In this document: positions 9,669-20,455 of the stretch, one piece after another | How positions within the stretch are numbered: the stretch's first letter is position 1 | Layout: the number at the start of each line of letters is the position of its first letter | DNA from: Pyropia yezoensis | Lineage: Eukaryota; Rhodophyta; Bangiophyceae; Bangiales; Bangiaceae | Direction: 5' to 3' | NCBI GenBank assembly: GCA_009829735.1 | Contig: CM020620.1 | Coordinates: 682,001-746,000, forward strand | Length of the DNA stretch: 64,000 bases | The notes under the pieces: model-generated | Databases searched by the model: none | What the model was told of the DNA's origin: nothing | Seen by the model: the letters and a program-made list of their open reading frames with translations, nothing else | Position numbers and translations under genes: made by a program

Positions 9669-10335
9669 AGGCACGTGCTGCGTGAGGCGGGAGAGAGGAC
9701 CGTCGCGGAAGGAGAGGAAGAGTGAAAAGCAGAAAAGGGAAAAAACGTCAGAGGGCGGGACAAAGAGAAAACGGCTAGGCCAGAAAGGGGTGGCCAGGAT
9801 GTGGCCACCAAACGGGTCGCCCGCTTTCGTAGAGCGGGGGAAGAGGGGGGAACGGCAGGCTGGCAGGTGCAAGAGGCGGGTAACAGTAGAAAGAGTAGGA
9901 GGGGAGGATGAGCGACGAGGTGGCGCTCCGCGTACTGGACGACGATCACGACGGCAGCAGGTCTGTCTCAGACCAAGACTTTCGTCGCCGGCGACCGCGC
10001 ACAACACGAGTGACAATGCTCTGTGGCAGGGGGGGCTACTCTGACAGAGCGGGACCACCTATCACGTGGAGTGACGCGTCTGGGTATGCCAGGGAGATCG
10101 TGAGCCTGGGAAGCCGAGGAAAGTCCAGAAGAATCCCCCCCCATCAGCACCACGCTCTGGCGATGCAGGAGGTGACCGTCTTGCCGTCCCCGCCACCACC
10201 ATCGTCCCCAGCCCGCCCACCCAAACCAGACCTCTCGAGCCACGCTGCCCCCCGCGAACCCTTACCCCCGCGGCCTGCTGCCAACGGTGCGGCTTCCTGC
10301 CCTCCCATTCTCTTGTCCCCCCCCTGTCGCGCGCC
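9669..10335. promoter_or_regulatory. Upstream region of RRF (and possibly of the minus-strand hypothetical gene)
   Basis: 667 bp before the RRF start. From about 9720 to 9900 the plus strand is purine-rich with A/G tracts, in contrast to the pyrimidine-rich leader at 10190-10330 directly before the ATG. No specific site was recognised. Confidence 0.4.
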
Positions 10336-11097
10336 ATGGCGTTTGTGCCGGCGTATGGCAGCTGCGGCGGTCTGGGGCTGGTGGCGCCCGCCGGGCGCCT
10401 GGCGGCGTGCCGGTCCCCCGTGTTGGGCAGCCCGCTGCTCGGCCGACGCCGCTCCCTCCCCGTTTACGCCCCTGGCGGCGGCTCTTTGTGCTGCCCTGGC
10501 GGGGTTCACCGCCCCCGCCGCCCCCCGGCTGTCGCGATGGCCCTGTCGGCCGAGGAGGAGGACGCGGCTTCACGGATGGAGAAGACCCTAGAGTCGGTGC
10601 GCAACAATTTCAACACCATCCGCACTGGCCGTGCGGCGCCCTCCATTCTCGACCGCGTGATGGTCGATTACTATGGCGCCGAGACGCCGCTCCAGTCGCT
10701 GGCCTCCATCTCAGCGACGAGCAGCACCACCCTGACCATTGATGCGTTTGACAAGGGGTGCGTCAAGGATATCGAAAGGGCGTTGATGGAAAGCGACCTG
10801 GGGATGATGCCCAACAGCGACGGGGTGGTCATTCGTCTGACCGTCCCGCAGCTGACCAAGGAGCGCCGGAAGGAGCTGTCCAAGCAGGCCAAGGCGCTTG
10901 CGGAAGACGGGCGGGTGGCATGCCGCAACGTACGGCGTGACGTGATTGACAAGGTGAAGAAGCAGGAGAAGGCGGCGGAGCTGGGTAAGGATATGAGCAA
11001 GGACCTGCAGGATAAGATTAGCAAGCTCACCGATAAGTACGTGGGCATGATTGACAAGGCTTTTGAGGAGAAGGAGAAGGACATCATGAAGGTCTAG
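10336..11097 (+). CDS. frr: Ribosome recycling factor, plastid-targeted
   Basis: RRF splits post-termination 70S ribosomes together with EF-G. The 253-residue product has a basic, Ser/Arg/Pro-containing N-terminal extension of about 68 residues, suited to plastid (or mitochondrial) targeting, followed by a full-length RRF domain (about 71-253, 183 residues, as in bacteria). Landmarks are the MEKTLESVRNNFNTIRTGRA helix, PSILDRVMVDYYG, the TPLQSLASIS strand, and the C-terminal helices with ERRKELSKQAK, VRRDVIDKVKK and LTDKYVGMIDKAFEEKEKDI. The start at 10336 (gcgccATGg) has a good context and is the only one giving a sensible presequence. No intron is needed. It is convergent with MO25. Confidence 0.95.
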   Translation: MAFVPAYGSCGGLGLVAPAGRLAACRSPVLGSPLLGRRRSLPVYAPGGGSLCCPGGVHRPRRPPAVAMALSAEEEDAASRMEKTLESVRNNFNTIRTGRAAPSILDRVMVDYYGAETPLQSLASISATSSTTLTIDAFDKGCVKDIERALMESDLGMMPNSDGVVIRLTVPQLTKERRKELSKQAKALAEDGRVACRNVRRDVIDKVKKQEKAAELGKDMSKDLQDKISKLTDKYVGMIDKAFEEKEKDIMKV

Positions 11098-11851
11098 GCG
11101 GCGACGGCGGCTTCGGGATGTAGGGCACGGGTAGAAGCATGGGGCGAGGTTGATGGTTTCGCCACGGCGGGGCCCCGTCATGATCCAAATGCTGCGGGGG
11201 GGCGGTTGGACGACTGAATGCACCTGCGCACGTCCGCCGGTCACTGGGCGACGGTGAGCCTTGTCCAGCAGCGCGGGTTGTAGCGGGTAACTAGCTGTGT
11301 AGATTGGCTGGCCTAGCGAACTCTAAGAGGGGCCACGGCCATCGTAGCCAGACCGTTTTTTTTTTTTTTCTACTTCCATCGTTGTGTTGAGCTGCCCATC
11401 CGCGCGGGAGCAGACGCATTGTCCCCGTTCACTCCCGCACAGTGTATGTACTGTACGCTGTGTTGCAAGCTCACTCTGGAAGCAATTGGCCAAAGCCGTC
11501 GCTGCAGCAAGACGGCGGCGACCAACGCAGAAGGTGGTAACACATGATGGACGATGGACATGATGGCAAGGTCACGTGTACGTACATACAGTCCGTGGTT
11601 GACAAAAAGGGAAATCGAGCAACATCTTCAGAGAAAAAACGAGGCAGAACACACACACAAAAACAGGCAAACCACGAGTGTAAGAGTGTCGAAAAAAAAA
11701 AAACAATGAAGCAGACGTAGCCCAGCCCAGAGGTAGGAAAGAGATGAACAAGAAGAGAATGAAAAAAGCAAAAACCGTGACAGAGAAACAGCCCCTCGAA
11801 GAGAACGTTGCACCGCACTCCCCTACATGCCCATCCCCTCCCACCCCACCC
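11098..11851. other. Convergent 3' spacer RRF / MO25
   Basis: 754 bp between two stop codons, much less GC-rich than the genes, with a T run at 11357-11369 and A-rich tracts around 11630-11710 that probably belong to 3' UTRs and polyadenylation regions. No gene seen. Confidence 0.5.
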
Positions 11852-12907
11852 CTATGGTCCCAGTCCCCGGATCTCGTCCATGATCATCAGCCGCTCCTCG
11901 TGGAACTGCTCGTCGTCTCGGTCGGTCAAGAAGTCCGCCAGATAAGACAGCAATCTGTCGCGGTTCTTGGCCAGGATGGTGGCCACTGGGGGGGTCTTGT
12001 TGGGGTTCGCCACAAACACCTTGAACACGTGGAAGGCCTCAAACTGAATGTTCCGACGACTGTCGAGTAGCAGGTTCATGATCAGCTTGAGGTTGTCTGC
12101 CGACGCGATGTAGTGGGTCATCAGACCAAAGTTGGAGCGCTCCACTAGCATCTCGCCGAGCAGCTTGAGTGACTGCCGCCGCACCACGTAGTTCTTGGAC
12201 GACAGCAACCCATTATAAGCAGACACAAAAGGGTCCAGTCGGTCGGCCATGAACGCCGTGATGACCGCCTTGTGGCGGGTCAGCGCCTCCTTAAACGAAA
12301 GGAACGCATCAGAGGCAACGTCAAAGTCCGCGACGCCCACAAGAGAGAAAAAGCGCCAAAACAGGGGCGACCATAGCAATGCCCGCACAAGCGGCTCGTG
12401 GCGCAGGCACTCGCGCAGCATCGACCCGCAGTTGAGCGCCAGAGAGTTAACCTCATAGCCGCCCACCAACGTTTCTAGCACCCCGTCTGCATCAACGCGG
12501 GCGACAGCGGTGCGTCCTCCAGCGGAGCGACGGAGGAGGTTGTTGAACACCAAAACCGCGTCCTTGGATGCCTCAAACTCCAACAACCGCAAGTGGCGAG
12601 CGAGTAGCGCCAGGAGATCCCCGTCCACAGCTTCGGAGGTTAAAAGCGCCACGTCCTCGGGCTTGGGCGGCACTTCGGCGGCGAGGTCCCCAAAGAGGGC
12701 CGCTTTGAGGGCAACCACGTGCTTGGACGCCTCGGCGCGGAGGGCGTCGGGCACGGGCGCCGCCGCAGCCGCCGCCGTCGATGCAGCTGACCCGCCGTGC
12801 GTCACGTCCACGGGGGACGACTCGTGGGAGCGCCGCACGACCGACCTGAAGGCGGCGACGGTATCGGCAAGAGTCTTCTTCCGTGACGGAAATAACGTGC
12901 TCCACAT
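11852..12907 (-). CDS. CAB39: MO25/CAB39-like scaffold protein
   Basis: MO25 is an armadillo-like helical scaffold that binds STE20-type kinases, and in animals activates LKB1 with STRAD. The start at 12907 gives MWSTLFPSRKKT, matching the family N-terminus (phenylalanine and basic residues at the start of helix 1); upstream frame is leader. The 351 residues match the usual length of about 340. Recognisable blocks are LLRRSAGGRTAVARV, LALNCGSMLRECLRHEPL, FEVASDAF-like FDVASDAFLSFKEALTRHK, LLSSKNYVVRRQSLKLLGEM, and the C-terminal RRNIQFEAFHVFKVFVANP and FHEERLMIMDEI. An Ala-rich insert follows helix 1. No intron. It is divergently paired with RPAC19, with 617 bp between the starts. Confidence 0.95.
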   Translation of the reverse strand: MWSTLFPSRKKTLADTVAAFRSVVRRSHESSPVDVTHGGSAASTAAAAAAPVPDALRAEASKHVVALKAALFGDLAAEVPPKPEDVALLTSEAVDGDLLALLARHLRLLEFEASKDAVLVFNNLLRRSAGGRTAVARVDADGVLETLVGGYEVNSLALNCGSMLRECLRHEPLVRALLWSPLFWRFFSLVGVADFDVASDAFLSFKEALTRHKAVITAFMADRLDPFVSAYNGLLSSKNYVVRRQSLKLLGEMLVERSNFGLMTHYIASADNLKLIMNLLLDSRRNIQFEAFHVFKVFVANPNKTPPVATILAKNRDRLLSYLADFLTDRDDEQFHEERLMIMDEIRGLGP

Positions 12908-13524
12908 GATGGCTAGAGAGGGGGGGGGAGGGGCTGGAAAGGAAGAGGGTGAGAAGGGCAGGAAGATACGAGAATGAACGCCTTGTGCATCGAAACAGGT
13001 ACGAAGAGGGGATACGAACGGGAGGGGGAGGCACAAGTAGCATGCAGGGCGTTGAGAGCGGCGAAGTGGGGTGTGCTGTTGCAAGCACGCCGCGGTTGTG
13101 CTCGTTTGCTGGTGACGGTACCCAGCGTGGGTGTTGGAAATCACGAAATATGTGTAGTTCAAGCCACAGATTCTCGTCATGGATTGTAGGCCTGTAAATA
13201 TGAGCTTGATGCACGATGTCACTCGGCTACTTGCTGGTATTGTAATTGTCTCTGGAAATTCGCAATATAATTAAGTAGTTCCTGTCTGTGCCCTTCTGAT
13301 CCCCGCCGTCGTCTTGGGTGGCTTCGTTTCTCTTCACCCCACACGCGTCCGCCGGTGGTGCATCATTGCCGCCTATTGAGCTTATTCTCATCGCCCATCC
13401 ACTCTCGCCTATCACGTTCAACAGTACTTCTCTTCTCTCCATTTTGCTCTTCCCCATTCTTCATTCTGCTCTTCGTCTTCTTTCCCCTCCTCTGACCGGC
13501 GCAGCACCCTCTTCCCCTGGAGAC
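12908..13524. promoter_or_regulatory. Divergent promoter region MO25 / RPAC19
   Basis: 617 bp between head-to-head starts. The centre, about 13135-13275, is the most AT-rich part and includes a run of sequence such as gcaatataattaagtag that could hold core promoter elements. The 200 bp before RPAC19 are strongly pyrimidine-rich on the plus strand. Confidence 0.5.
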
Positions 13525-13881
13525 ATGGAGCCTGAGGACGTTCTTCCAACGAGAGGCCCCAAGGTACAAATCCTTGGTACTAGCCCCACCTGTGTGACGC
13601 TGGTGCTGGCCGATGAGGACCACACCCTCGGCAACGCCCTGCGGTATGTGCTGGCCAAGAAGACGGCCGTCCAGTTTTGCGGCTACAGCATTCCCCACCC
13701 TTCCGAGGCCAAGATGAACCTGCGTGTCCAAACTTCTGGCGGAGTTCCTGCACTGCGGATAGTGCGGGAGGCCCTTGTCGACCTCATGAGCATGGCGGGG
13801 AGCATGCGCAAGACTTTTGACGCTGCGGTGGAGGCGCACGAAGCAGCCAGGTCAGGAGGGGGAATGGATGAAGGTGCTTAG
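13525..13881 (+). CDS. RPAC19: DNA-directed RNA polymerases I and III subunit RPAC19
   Basis: Homologue of yeast AC19 (RPC19) and human POLR1D, the small partner of AC40 in RNA polymerases I and III, equivalent to bacterial alpha. The product is 118 residues, slightly shorter than the human (133) and yeast (142) proteins, mainly at the N-terminus. The signature blocks are intact: DEDHTLGNALRYVLAKK, then CGYSIPHPSEAKMNLRVQT, the motif that tells AC19 apart from RPB11. The frame is open upstream of 13525, but that part is pyrimidine-rich leader; the ATG at 13525 (gagacATGg) directly precedes the conserved region. The gene runs convergently toward GAPDH. Confidence 0.95.
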   Translation: MEPEDVLPTRGPKVQILGTSPTCVTLVLADEDHTLGNALRYVLAKKTAVQFCGYSIPHPSEAKMNLRVQTSGGVPALRIVREALVDLMSMAGSMRKTFDAAVEAHEAARSGGGMDEGA

Positions 13882-14553
13882 TTGGCGAGGGAGGAGGGGC
13901 TGCAGCTTGCTATAGCTCATGTACGGCTTTTTCTGTATGCTGCGTTGGAGCTCCTGATTTTTCAAGCTGGGGAGCGTCAAAGGGGCCTGGAGGAGCTCGA
14001 AGCTGTCTGGGGCGCAAAGAACATCCGCACGCTGTTGTTCGATGACTGGATGATATCTGGTGACGGCTGCGCTCTCGCGGATGAGGAGACAGGTGGGATT
14101 GCGTATACCAGGGGTGACTGCGGTGGATGGAGGGGCGTGATGGTGTGCGACACTGGACGGGTGGATGTGGCAGGGAGGCGTGAAGCACTCCATGCGCGAT
14201 CGGGCTCACTGGAGCAGTCGCGACCGTCACCACTGTGCCAGAGGTGTTAGAGCGGTCGTCACCCACGGACGCTGCCCCCAGCGGATTTTGTTTCTCGTGA
14301 GGCAGCGGTCAAGGCACGGCTAGACGACGCGTTCCACACCCTCACCTTGTCGTGCGACTGAGTGAGGACAAGTCCGCAGCAGACGGCAGGCAGCAGACGG
14401 CAGCAGTTGACAAGGATGATGGAAAAAAAGTATGCAAAAAAAGATGCTCTAGCAAAAAAAAAGACCGGACAGAACCGAACAGCGTAGGGACCGGGCACAG
14501 TGCAGAAGGAAAGATAAAGTATCAAAGCAAGGGTCATCGGCGGCACGCGCCGC
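13882..14553. other. Convergent 3' spacer RPAC19 / GAPDH
   Basis: 672 bp between the stop codons of RPAC19 and GAPDH with A-rich tracts around 14420-14465. No gene seen. Confidence 0.5.
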
Positions 14554-16141
14554 TTACTCCCACTTGTTGGCCATGATCTCGGCCAGGTCCAGAACGCGCA
14601 GCGAATACGACCACTCGTTGTCGTACCACGCAAGGACCTTGACCATCGTGTCACCCACCACCGTGGTCATGGACACGTCCACGGCCGTCGACTCAACCAT
14701 GCCCTTGAAGTCAGACGACACCAGCGGCTCGTCCGAGTACTTCAGGATGCCCTTCATCGGGCCCTGGGCGGCCTTCAGGAAGGCGCCGTTGACCTCCTCC
14801 TTGAACGTCGGCCTCTTGACCTCGACGACCACGTCGCACACCGACACGTTGGGGGTCGGCACGCGCAGGGCGTAGCCGTTCAGCTTGCCCTTCATCGAAG
14901 GGATGACAAGGGCCACGGCCTGGGCCGCACCCGTGGTGGTGGGCACAATGTTGAGGGCCGCCGACCGGGCGCGACGCAGGTCACGGTGACCAGCATCCAG
15001 CAGGCGCTGGTCACCAGTGTAGGAGTGGGTAGTGGTCATGGTGCCCTTGACGATGCCAAACTCGTCCTCCAGGACCTTGACGAAGGGAGCCATGCACATG
15101 GTCGTGCACGAAGCGTTGGACACAATGTCGTCCGTGGCGTGGGTGTAGTCCTGGTCGTTCACACCCACGACGTAGGTCTGGATGCCCTCGCCCTTGCCGG
15201 GCGCGGTGATCAGCACCTTCTTGGCGCCGGCCGTCAGATGCTTGGACGCACCCTTCTTGTCCACGAAGACACCCGTCGACTCAATGACGATGTCGACGCC
15301 CATCTCCGCCCACGGGAGCTGCAGGGGGTCACGGTTGGACACAACGCGAACCTTCTTGCCGTTGATGGTGATCGAGTCCTCGCCGGCCTCGACGGTGCCG
15401 GCAAAGGTGCCCAGGATAGAATCGTACTTCAGCAGATGGCACGCTGTCTTGACACCCGAGGTGTCGTTGATGCACACCACCTCCAGCGGGGTGTCGCTCT
15501 TCGCGGCCCAGGCGCGCAGGAAGTTGCGGCCAATGCGGCCAAAGCCGCTGATAGCCACCTTGAGCTTCATCGTCGGCGCCGTGGACGCCGACGGGACAGC
15601 GGCCGTCGAAACGGCGGCAAAGAACGCATCGTTGGCGTCAGCGCCCTGCACCGGCTGCAGCATACGCGCGCCGTTGACCGAGCGCATCCCCGAGAACTGG
15701 GCGAAGCTGGCGCGGCTCTGTGGATGGTGTCAACGGTGGTTACAGGAATGGGGCGGGGCAAGAAAGTGCATCGCGTCGACAGATCAAGACCCAAACAAGC
15801 AAAGGAAAGAGAGTCAGCAACGGGTCCTCGACAAAGCATGGCGTGCACGGGAGAGTACAACGACACAGCACTGGCGGGAACGACTCCTTTTGGTATCGTG
15901 ATCCCCAGTGCCCCATCGCCCCCCCAGTCACTGCTGCCACAGCTGCCCCACGACACGACGCGGCGTAGACAACATGGCAGACGACCGATCTCCCCGCCGC
16001 ACCACCCCAAATGCATCTGGCAAGGGCGCAACGTCCCCTCTCGGCTCCCGAGCCACCCCCCCTCACACGTACCGAGCAGATCTTGCTCGTGGGCGCGCGG
16101 GCCCCCGCCACGCCAGTCACCGTGCTGCCGACAAACGCCAT
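14554..16141 (-). CDS. GAPA: Plastid NADP-type glyceraldehyde-3-phosphate dehydrogenase (two exons)
   Basis: Calvin-cycle GAPDH reduces 1,3-bisphosphoglycerate in the plastid. Exon 2 is 14554-15717 and exon 1 is 16073-16141, separated by a GT-AG intron of 355 bp (15718-16072; donor GTACGT after ...ATCTGCTCG, acceptor TCCACAG). The join is in phase 0 and gives [20 protein letters not shown] followed by a Ser/Arg/Ala-rich stretch with SFAQFSGMR, a plausible plastid transit peptide of about 72 residues. The mature enzyme starts near [14 protein letters not shown]. It has the [17 protein letters not shown] region of plastid GapA-type enzymes, the catalytic SNASCTT (Cys227), and the [10 protein letters not shown]-terminal block. 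There is no GapB-type C-terminal extension, so CP12-independent thiol control is not expected. Total 410 residues. Confidence 0.95.
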
Positions 16142-17716
16142 CGTGAAGAGGGTGGTGTGGGGACGAGACGTCGGGATGTGGATCCACACACCGACTCAAG
16201 CGAGGCGGCGGGGCTGCGGATGAGGGAGGAAGCGGCGATAGCGATGCAGACGGCTGTGGGGAGCGAAGGCGGCTGCTGATGGGAACCGCTGGAGCGCCCT
16301 GCCCTTATGAGGCGGTACTGGGCCCCGCACCCCCAGACAGGCCTCGTCGAGGGCTCGGGCGGCAGGCAGGGAGGCCCCGGGGCGATCGCGGGGGGTCTGC
16401 CAATCTCGCATTGCCGGGGCGAGATCGATGCCTGAGGCTGTGGTGGTCCCGACACTGCTCAGAATGGATGTTCCAGAAGTCTGGATAGCCTCCCGGGTTG
16501 CCAGCCACACACCGGCTGGCATGGGCTCTCATCTCGCGGTGGGGTTGCGCCCGCGGGGCCTCCCAGCCAAGGAAAACCGACGTCCACTGGGAGGTTGTGG
16601 ATGTGAATGAGATTTCTGGGTAACCGTCACTCACTCTTTCCTTCTGTGGTCCACGGCAGCCACGGAAAGTGTGATTCTGATACTGGGATGAAATGTAAAA
16701 AATTATGCGCTTAAGCTCGAGCCCCACGCTGTAAGAGCCGCGTGTCTGTTAGTCTGTGACCCTATTATCGGCCCTGTCTGCGGCGCCCATCCAGATGGAA
16801 TACCAAATCTGCGTGACATTTCAGATGGTGACCTCCTGTTCTGATCCTGTGTCGCGTCGCCGGCCGCCCCACGTCGGGAACGAAGCGCAGGAGGCCCTCT
16901 CTGCGCCGCAGGGTTTGCCGCGGCTCGGCCTTCCCGCTGGCAACGGGCTTTCCACGGCTGCCGCCCCCGGAAGCCGCCTGGCTGTGTGTCGCCTCGCCAC
17001 CCGCGCGGGTGCGACCTTGCAGACCCGCCGCCTGTGGACCACCACCCACTCCCCGCCCTCGCCTGCGGCAGCCGCAGAGTTGGGAGAAGATGGGCATGCA
17101 GACCGGCGGCCCCACTGGCAGGTCGCGGGGGGGGGGCCCGATGCAGTGGCGCTGAGGACCCAGTCGGCCAAGGGGGGGAGGTGGAGGCCTCCCCTGTGCT
17201 CCTCCCCCCCAACACCCCCCTATCAGCAGGAAGTGTCTCACCCAGCGGCGTTGTAGGGCTCTCTTTGGGCAGCTTGCCTCTCTGCCAGGGCTCTCCCATG
17301 GCGCGGGCCCACTTATCGACGGCCATCCCCTCCACTACAGCGCGACGCCGCCGCCGCTCGTCGCAGCGAGTCAGCACCACTTTCCCGTTGGGGTTGACGA
17401 CAGACGGCCCAGTCGTCAGTCGGTGATGGGATGCTGTTGGGAAGTGCGGCCTGCTGCCAGCCTGAAGAATAGCAACCGGGGCGGAGCGTTGCAGCGGCTA
17501 AGTGAGGCAATAAGGGGCGCCCACCCAGCGGCACTCGTCCCCTTGGCATTGCCTGGAAAGCCACATCCTACCCTCCCCAACATCTCGTACGTACAAACGA
17601 GGCCGCCGTACTCGCTTCCATCCCTCAGCAGCTCTCCTCTCTGCTCCGCTCTCCTCCCTGCCCAATTCATCCCCTATTCTTCCCACACACTCACGTCAGC
17701 ACAAACCGGTCCCGCC
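16142..17716. other. Intergenic stretch upstream of GAPDH
   Basis: 1.6 kb between the GAPDH start (minus) and the epimerase stop codon (minus). It must hold the GAPDH promoter near 16142. Composition is uneven, with a less GC-rich patch at about 16600-16760. Several open frames of 110-225 codons exist, but none shows recognisable motifs. Nothing else supported. Confidence 0.4.
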
Positions 17717-18649
17717 TCAAGCCGCCTGCACCGACTCGAGGACGACCTCCCCCACCCACTCTCCCCCTCCAGGCACCGTGACGGGAGTCTTGACGGCGAC
17801 AGCCTCCACGCACACAAATCGCTCCCAGTCGTCGTCAGGCATGTCCGCCAGGGACGCCGCCTTGGCCTTGTAGGGGTTCCAAACGACGGCGTCGGGAAAG
17901 TTCTTTGTGCGCATCCGTACGGCCCCACCCGGCGTGCCGCCGCGGTTCAGCGTCAAGCTCGACGGCACGTCAAGATAGACGCGGTCCACCTCGGCCGAGC
18001 CGACGGTAACAGTCTCCCCCGCCTCCACCTCCTCCCGCCCCCCCTCCGCGGTGTTGCGGTAGGTGAGGCCGCCGAGTCCTTGCACCGCGCACCCCGCCGC
18101 CGAGTCGACCGCAAAGTAGGTGTGGAGGGCGGCGGTGAGGGGCGCCGGCGGGGAGCTCGCCGCGACCGCAACGGCCAGGCGGAGGGAGAGGGTGCCCGCC
18201 GTGGGCTCCAACGCCACGGTGTAGGACAGCACCCAGTCGGCGGGGTAGCCCGCTTCGCGGGTGGCGGTCGAAGAGCCGAGGCAAAAGGTGGCGGTGCGGG
18301 CGCCGCCCACAGCCGCCTCCTCGGCGGCGGTCGCCACCAGCGTCCACGCGCTGGTGCGCGCAAAGCCGTGCTGGGGGAGGGCGCCGGGACCAAATTGGGG
18401 CCAGCACAGCGGGACCCCCCCGCGGAGGGCCTTCTTGCCATTGTATACGGCAGTCGGGGACATGTAGAGGAGGGACGTCCCCGCCGCATCGGTCCAAGAC
18501 GCCACGTGCGCGCCGTGGAGGTAGATGAGTGCACTCGCCGCCGAGGAGGGGGACGTCAGCCGGACGGCGGGGAGACCATTCTCAGTCACGACGCGGACGG
18601 TGCCATCGGGGCGGTCAAAGGTGGCAGCTAGGGACTCGACGGAAGCCAT
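17717..18649 (-). CDS. Glucose-6-phosphate 1-epimerase (YeaD-like aldose-1-epimerase family)
   Basis: It interconverts alpha- and beta-glucose-6-phosphate (EC 5.1.3.15). The start was set at 18649 (accATGg), giving MASVESLAATF; a start eight codons upstream is possible. The 310-residue protein shows family motifs in order: YLHGAHVASW, GGVPLCWPQFG, QHGFAR, then AALHTYF with the likely catalytic His (about 176), VVWNPYKAKA, and CVEAVAV with the likely catalytic Glu (about 282). No targeting peptide is apparent, so it is probably cytosolic, where red algae also make floridean starch. Same strand as GAPDH but 1.6 kb away, so separately transcribed. Confidence 0.92.
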   Translation of the reverse strand: MASVESLAATFDRPDGTVRVVTENGLPAVRLTSPSSAASALIYLHGAHVASWTDAAGTSLLYMSPTAVYNGKKALRGGVPLCWPQFGPGALPQHGFARTSAWTLVATAAEEAAVGGARTATFCLGSSTATREAGYPADWVLSYTVALEPTAGTLSLRLAVAVAASSPPAPLTAALHTYFAVDSAAGCAVQGLGGLTYRNTAEGGREEVEAGETVTVGSAEVDRVYLDVPSSLTLNRGGTPGGAVRMRTKNFPDAVVWNPYKAKAASLADMPDDDWERFVCVEAVAVKTPVTVPGGGEWVGEVVLESVQAA

Positions 18650-20455
18650 GGTATACGCAAGCGAGAGTGGCAAAGAAAGAGCGGGGGGGGGGCGCCGCGG
18701 GCGCCCGTCGTCGCCACGTCAGACAGGGACCCCCGCGGCAATGACGAGCAGCTGCGGTCTCGCTGGGTGGGTGGCGGCACGTGGAGTTGGCCAGGGCGGG
18801 GCGAGTAGAGCATGGGTCGAGAGCACAGGAGATGGGTCCTTTGTGGCAGAGCCTGCCAGGCCAGGGACCAGAAGGGTATGGCCGAGATAGATGGGCGGAT
18901 CCCACCAGGCCAGCCATAGAAACAGCTGGGTGTTTCACTTTGAGTCACATGCCTCGAGGGATTTCTGAGTCAAGTATTTCCCGTACAGCTTGTAAGTACG
19001 CAGACGCACATACGTGGCGCCGGTGACGATGATCAATGCGCTTCCCCACGCTCCCACCCGACATGTGCAAAGCGCTTCTTGCTCTGGCGCACTTTCTCCT
19101 TCTCAGCGTGGCAGATGGAAAAGGTACATAGCACGAGGCCATCTTCCCCCCTTCTCCCTGTTCCCTTTCCATGCTCCTTGAGGTATGTCTGTTCGGTTGA
19201 TCGTCAAAGAGTGCAACGACATGGTGGACGCTTCGTAACGTACTACCTCTTGCACCCGTCCACGTGCGACCCTCGCCCCGCGCGCCGCCTAAACGCTGAC
19301 GCTCCGTGCCCGTTCACTCTCATGCTCGGTGGCAACGGCAGTGGCGGCGGCGGCGGCGCAGAACGCCCATCCGGTACGGAGGCCTGGGTGGGGCCGCAAT
19401 CCGCGCGAATGCCTAAACTTTCGTCACCTGTGTGCCACAAGGGATATGACAGGTCCCTCCTGCGGGCCGCGCTCGTGCACACGCCAAAGGAAGCGGAGGT
19501 ACGCAACGGTGGCGTCGGAAACCCCATAGATCAGTTAGTGTTTTGTTTGACCGAGAAAGGTGGGTGGGGAGGTGCGCGCAGGGTAGCGCAGGGGCCCCCT
19601 CCCCACGGAGAGGGACACGGGGGGTGCACTGCGCGGCGGCGCGCGCCGTGACCACTCTCACGGTGGGGCTGGCCAAGGACAGGCGGCTCCGGCCCGCCGC
19701 GGATCCCACGGTGTCGTGATTCCGTGTGCGTGCCCCTGGCCAGGGATGGAATCAGATCGGGCGCACGGGGGGGCGCCCATTGGTCCACGTTGCTAGCTAA
19801 GGGCCCTCCTCGGCGGTGGGCTCCGAGCGTCGAGTCCTGACACCTTGTCATTTTCTCTCCAGCCGCCTGTTCGCCGTTCTGCCGGCCAGCACTCTCCTCC
19901 CTCCCCACTCGTGTCTCCGAATATAGTGCGTCCCGTAAAAAGTAGACGTGCACGTGTCGTGATCATGTCAAATATCGGGAACTGGACCAATCAAACCCAC
20001 ACTGCACGACCTGTGCACGTCCACTTTTTACGGGACGCACAATAAAGGGTGCGCCATCTCTATGTTCGCTTTTCGCCCGCTGCGCAGCTGAGGCCGTGTG
20101 CCCAGTCACGAGATGGATGGGCAGGGACACACCGAGCGGGGGCTGTGGGCCCGACGTGTGTGCAGGTTATGCGCTGGCGTGCCCCACCCCCTTCACATGC
20201 TGCGGCTGACCCCGCCCCCCTCGTCGTGCAGCCACGCACAGGGGCATGCTCGTCACGGGCCTCGCGGTCTGTCCACCCTACGTACTCAGACTTCTCGCCC
20301 CCCTTCCAAGGCACCCGCCCATGCTCGCCACGGAGGCTTGCGGCAGCACCATCGTGGGGTCTTATTCCCGTTCTTCGCCCATCCTCCCGGACACCCGCCC
20401 CCATCCGCCCCCTTCCCCTCTCGCCCGTCCCTGGGCTCCCCTCTCCTAGAGCACC
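18650..20455. other. Intergenic stretch with a strong inverted repeat
   Basis: 1.8 kb between head-to-head starts of the epimerase and the membrane-protein gene. No coding frame is convincing. It contains the 28-bp inverted repeat at 19926-20040 listed separately, immediately followed by aataaa. The segment 20270-20450 before the plus-strand gene is pyrimidine-rich, as in other leaders here. Confidence 0.45.
19926..20040. repeat. 28-bp inverted repeat with 59-bp spacer
   Basis: The left arm 19926-19953 (gtgcgtcccgtaaaaagt...) and the right arm 20013-20040 are reverse complements at 27 of 28 positions. The arms contain tttttacgggacgcac on one side. The spacer is 59 bp. The similarity extends outward a few bases with one more mismatch. 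This could be a small foldback element, a stem in a non-coding transcript, or a cruciform; the sequence does not decide. Confidence 0.85.

Noticed and set aside
8638..10044. 468-codon plus-strand open frame before RRF
   Set aside because: Composition drifts from Arg/Pro-rich to Ala-rich and then to Lys/Arg/Gly sequence without any motif. The opposite strand contains a more protein-like start, so this is probably a chance frame.
16703..17380. 225-codon minus-strand frame between GAPDH and the epimerase
   Set aside because: No conserved motif, mixed Arg/Pro/Gly composition, and an equally long open frame on the other strand.
17423..18631. 402-codon plus-strand frame over the epimerase
   Set aside because: It is antisense to the epimerase, whose motifs are unambiguous.
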